Assembly (NCBI RefSeq): GCF_029868385.1
Contig: NZ_JARWNX010000054.1
Coordinates: 1-64,000 of the forward strand
Reading direction: 5' to 3'
DNA from: Nocardia cyriacigeorgica
Lineage (GTDB): Bacteria > Actinomycetota > Actinomycetes > Mycobacteriales > Mycobacteriaceae
DNA: 64,000 nt
This document shows, piece by piece, positions 63,336-64,000 of the stretch. Numbering within the stretch: the stretch's first letter is position 1; every line of letters begins with the position of its first letter. The position numbers were made by a program, and so were the translations under genes. The notes under the pieces are model-generated. The model saw only the letters and a program-made list of their open reading frames with translations. It did no database searches and had not been told where the DNA came from.

Positions 63336-64000
63336 TCGAACGAGCGAAGGAAGCTCTCGTAGCCATCGAGCAGCCGCGCCAGCCCGAACTCGAAATCGGC
63401 TTTCTCCCAGTCGATCTCCTCGTCGTCGAAGGCGCGGTTACCGAGCGCGGACAGTAATGCCGGGAACCGCTGCGGGTCGAGCAGCCGCCGCAGCGGCTCG
63501 GTGAAATCGGCGTCGAGGTCCACCCCGGTGGCGATATCGCGGGCCATCCGGCGCCGACCCATCACATACAACGACATGTTCATGACCAGTTGGAGTTTGA
63601 TCGCGTCGGGCACCGACAGATCCCGCATGGTGCCGAGCCCCACCTCGAGCCAGGCCATATTGTTCGGGCCGAGCGGTGGTGACCCGAGCGGGATGTCCAG
63701 TGTCCACGGATGGCGGCCGAGCACCTCGTATTCACGGCGCGCCCACACCGTCAGGCCCTCGCGCCACGATCGGCCTGGCTCGATCTCCGGCGGCGGCCCG
63801 ACGACGCGATCGAGCACCATATCCACCAGCGTGGCCTTGCTGTCCACGTACCGGTACAGCGACATCGCCGTGAATCCCAGCTCGCGGGCGACCCGGTTCA
63901 TCGACAGCCCCGCATAGCCCTCGGCATCGCCGACGGCGATCGCCGTCTCGAGGATCTGATCCAGGCTCAGGCCACGTTTGGGCCCGCGGCCGCCCGGCTG
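63332..64000 (-). CDS. TetR-family regulator, 5' end beyond the window
   Basis: The frame is open to the right edge, with 222 residues visible. HTH region SLDQILETAIAVGDAEGYAG, LSMNRVARELGFTAMSLYRYV, then VDSKATLVDMVLD. The ligand domain matches the TetR_C type with an internal YVMGRRRMARDI. The start is outside, only GGRGPKRGL is seen before the HTH, so few residues are missing. It converges on bcp with overlapping stops. Target not evident. Confidence 0.88.
   Translation of the reverse strand, partial: QPGGRGPKRGLSLDQILETAIAVGDAEGYAGLSMNRVARELGFTAMSLYRYVDSKATLVDMVLDRVVGPPPEIEPGRSWREGLTVWARREYEVLGRHPWTLDIPLGSPPLGPNNMAWLEVGLGTMRDLSVPDAIKLQLVMNMSLYVMGRRRMARDIATGVDLDADFTEPLRRLLDPQRFPALLSALGNRAFDDEEIDWEKADFEFGLARLLDGYESFLRSFD

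Overview
The window is high-GC DNA from a mycolic-acid-containing actinomycete, most likely Nocardia or a close relative. The inference rests on GC-rich codon use, frequent GTG starts, mycolata-type gene families, and gene order shared with Mycobacterium tuberculosis as I recall it: gdh-ettA-ssb (Rv2476c-Rv2478c); SDR, DUF853 ATPase, orn and tRNA-His (Rv2509-hisT); the L,D-transpeptidase lipoprotein and tRNA-Lys (Rv2518c-lysT); DUF3618 and bcp (Rv2520c-Rv2521). No alignment was run.

Layout. 1-8.2 kb (minus strand): NAD-glutamate dehydrogenase (cut by the left edge), EttA, a second SSB, a threonine dehydratase-like enzyme translationally coupled to a CopD/CtaG fusion. 8.3-15.3 kb: tRNA-Arg(UCU), a TPR remnant, a DinB-like protein, a hydrolase, a small secreted protein, and a VanRS-like two-component system divergent from a VanY-like D,D-carboxypeptidase and a DoxX-like membrane protein. 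15.3-18.9 kb: the valine-catabolic pair mmsB-mmsA and a divergent LysR regulator with a perfect palindrome between them. 18.9-23 kb: a secreted protein, a three-gene ABC-2 exporter and an Excalibur lipoprotein. 23-26.2 kb: an lpqS-cysK2-MFS locus matching the copper-responsive locus of mycobacteria. 26.2-31 kb: DUF4389 protein, a fatty-acid desaturase with its ferredoxin-reductase partner and a divergent TetR regulator. 31-42 kb: UMF1 transporter, PadR regulator with an FadH-type reductase, SDR, DUF3558 lipoprotein, a diaminopimelate decarboxylase paralogue, DUF853 ATPase, oligoribonuclease and tRNA-His. 42-49 kb: an amino-acid catabolic unit of Lrp regulator, giant indolepyruvate ferredoxin oxidoreductase, valine dehydrogenase and APC permease. 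49-51 kb: small secreted protein, L,D-transpeptidase and tRNA-Lys(CUU). 51.1-57.5 kb: a small island at the 3' end of tRNA-Lys. 57.5-64 kb: core again, with a lytic transglycosylase behind a structured leader, MarR, an acyltransferase-3/SGNH protein, an Excalibur protein, DUF3618, Bcp peroxiredoxin and a TetR gene cut by the right edge.

The clearest unusual structure is the island: a 33-bp exact repeat of the tRNA-Lys 3' end lies at 51109-51141 and 57493-57525, enclosing a LysR regulator, a RibD/DHFR-like reductase, and an ArsR regulator divergent from a DHA2 exporter plus PhzF-like isomerase. It also holds a transposase fragment and a frameshifted NTF2-like gene, and no integrase. Several divergent gene pairs carry perfect inverted repeats that are good operator candidates (LysR/mmsB, TetR/desaturase, PadR/fadH, MarR), and phased GATCA repeats precede the oxidoreductase operon. 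Several genes (orn, bcp, the desaturase TetR, the SDR) have a -10-like hexamer 6-7 nt before the start codon, suggesting leaderless transcripts.
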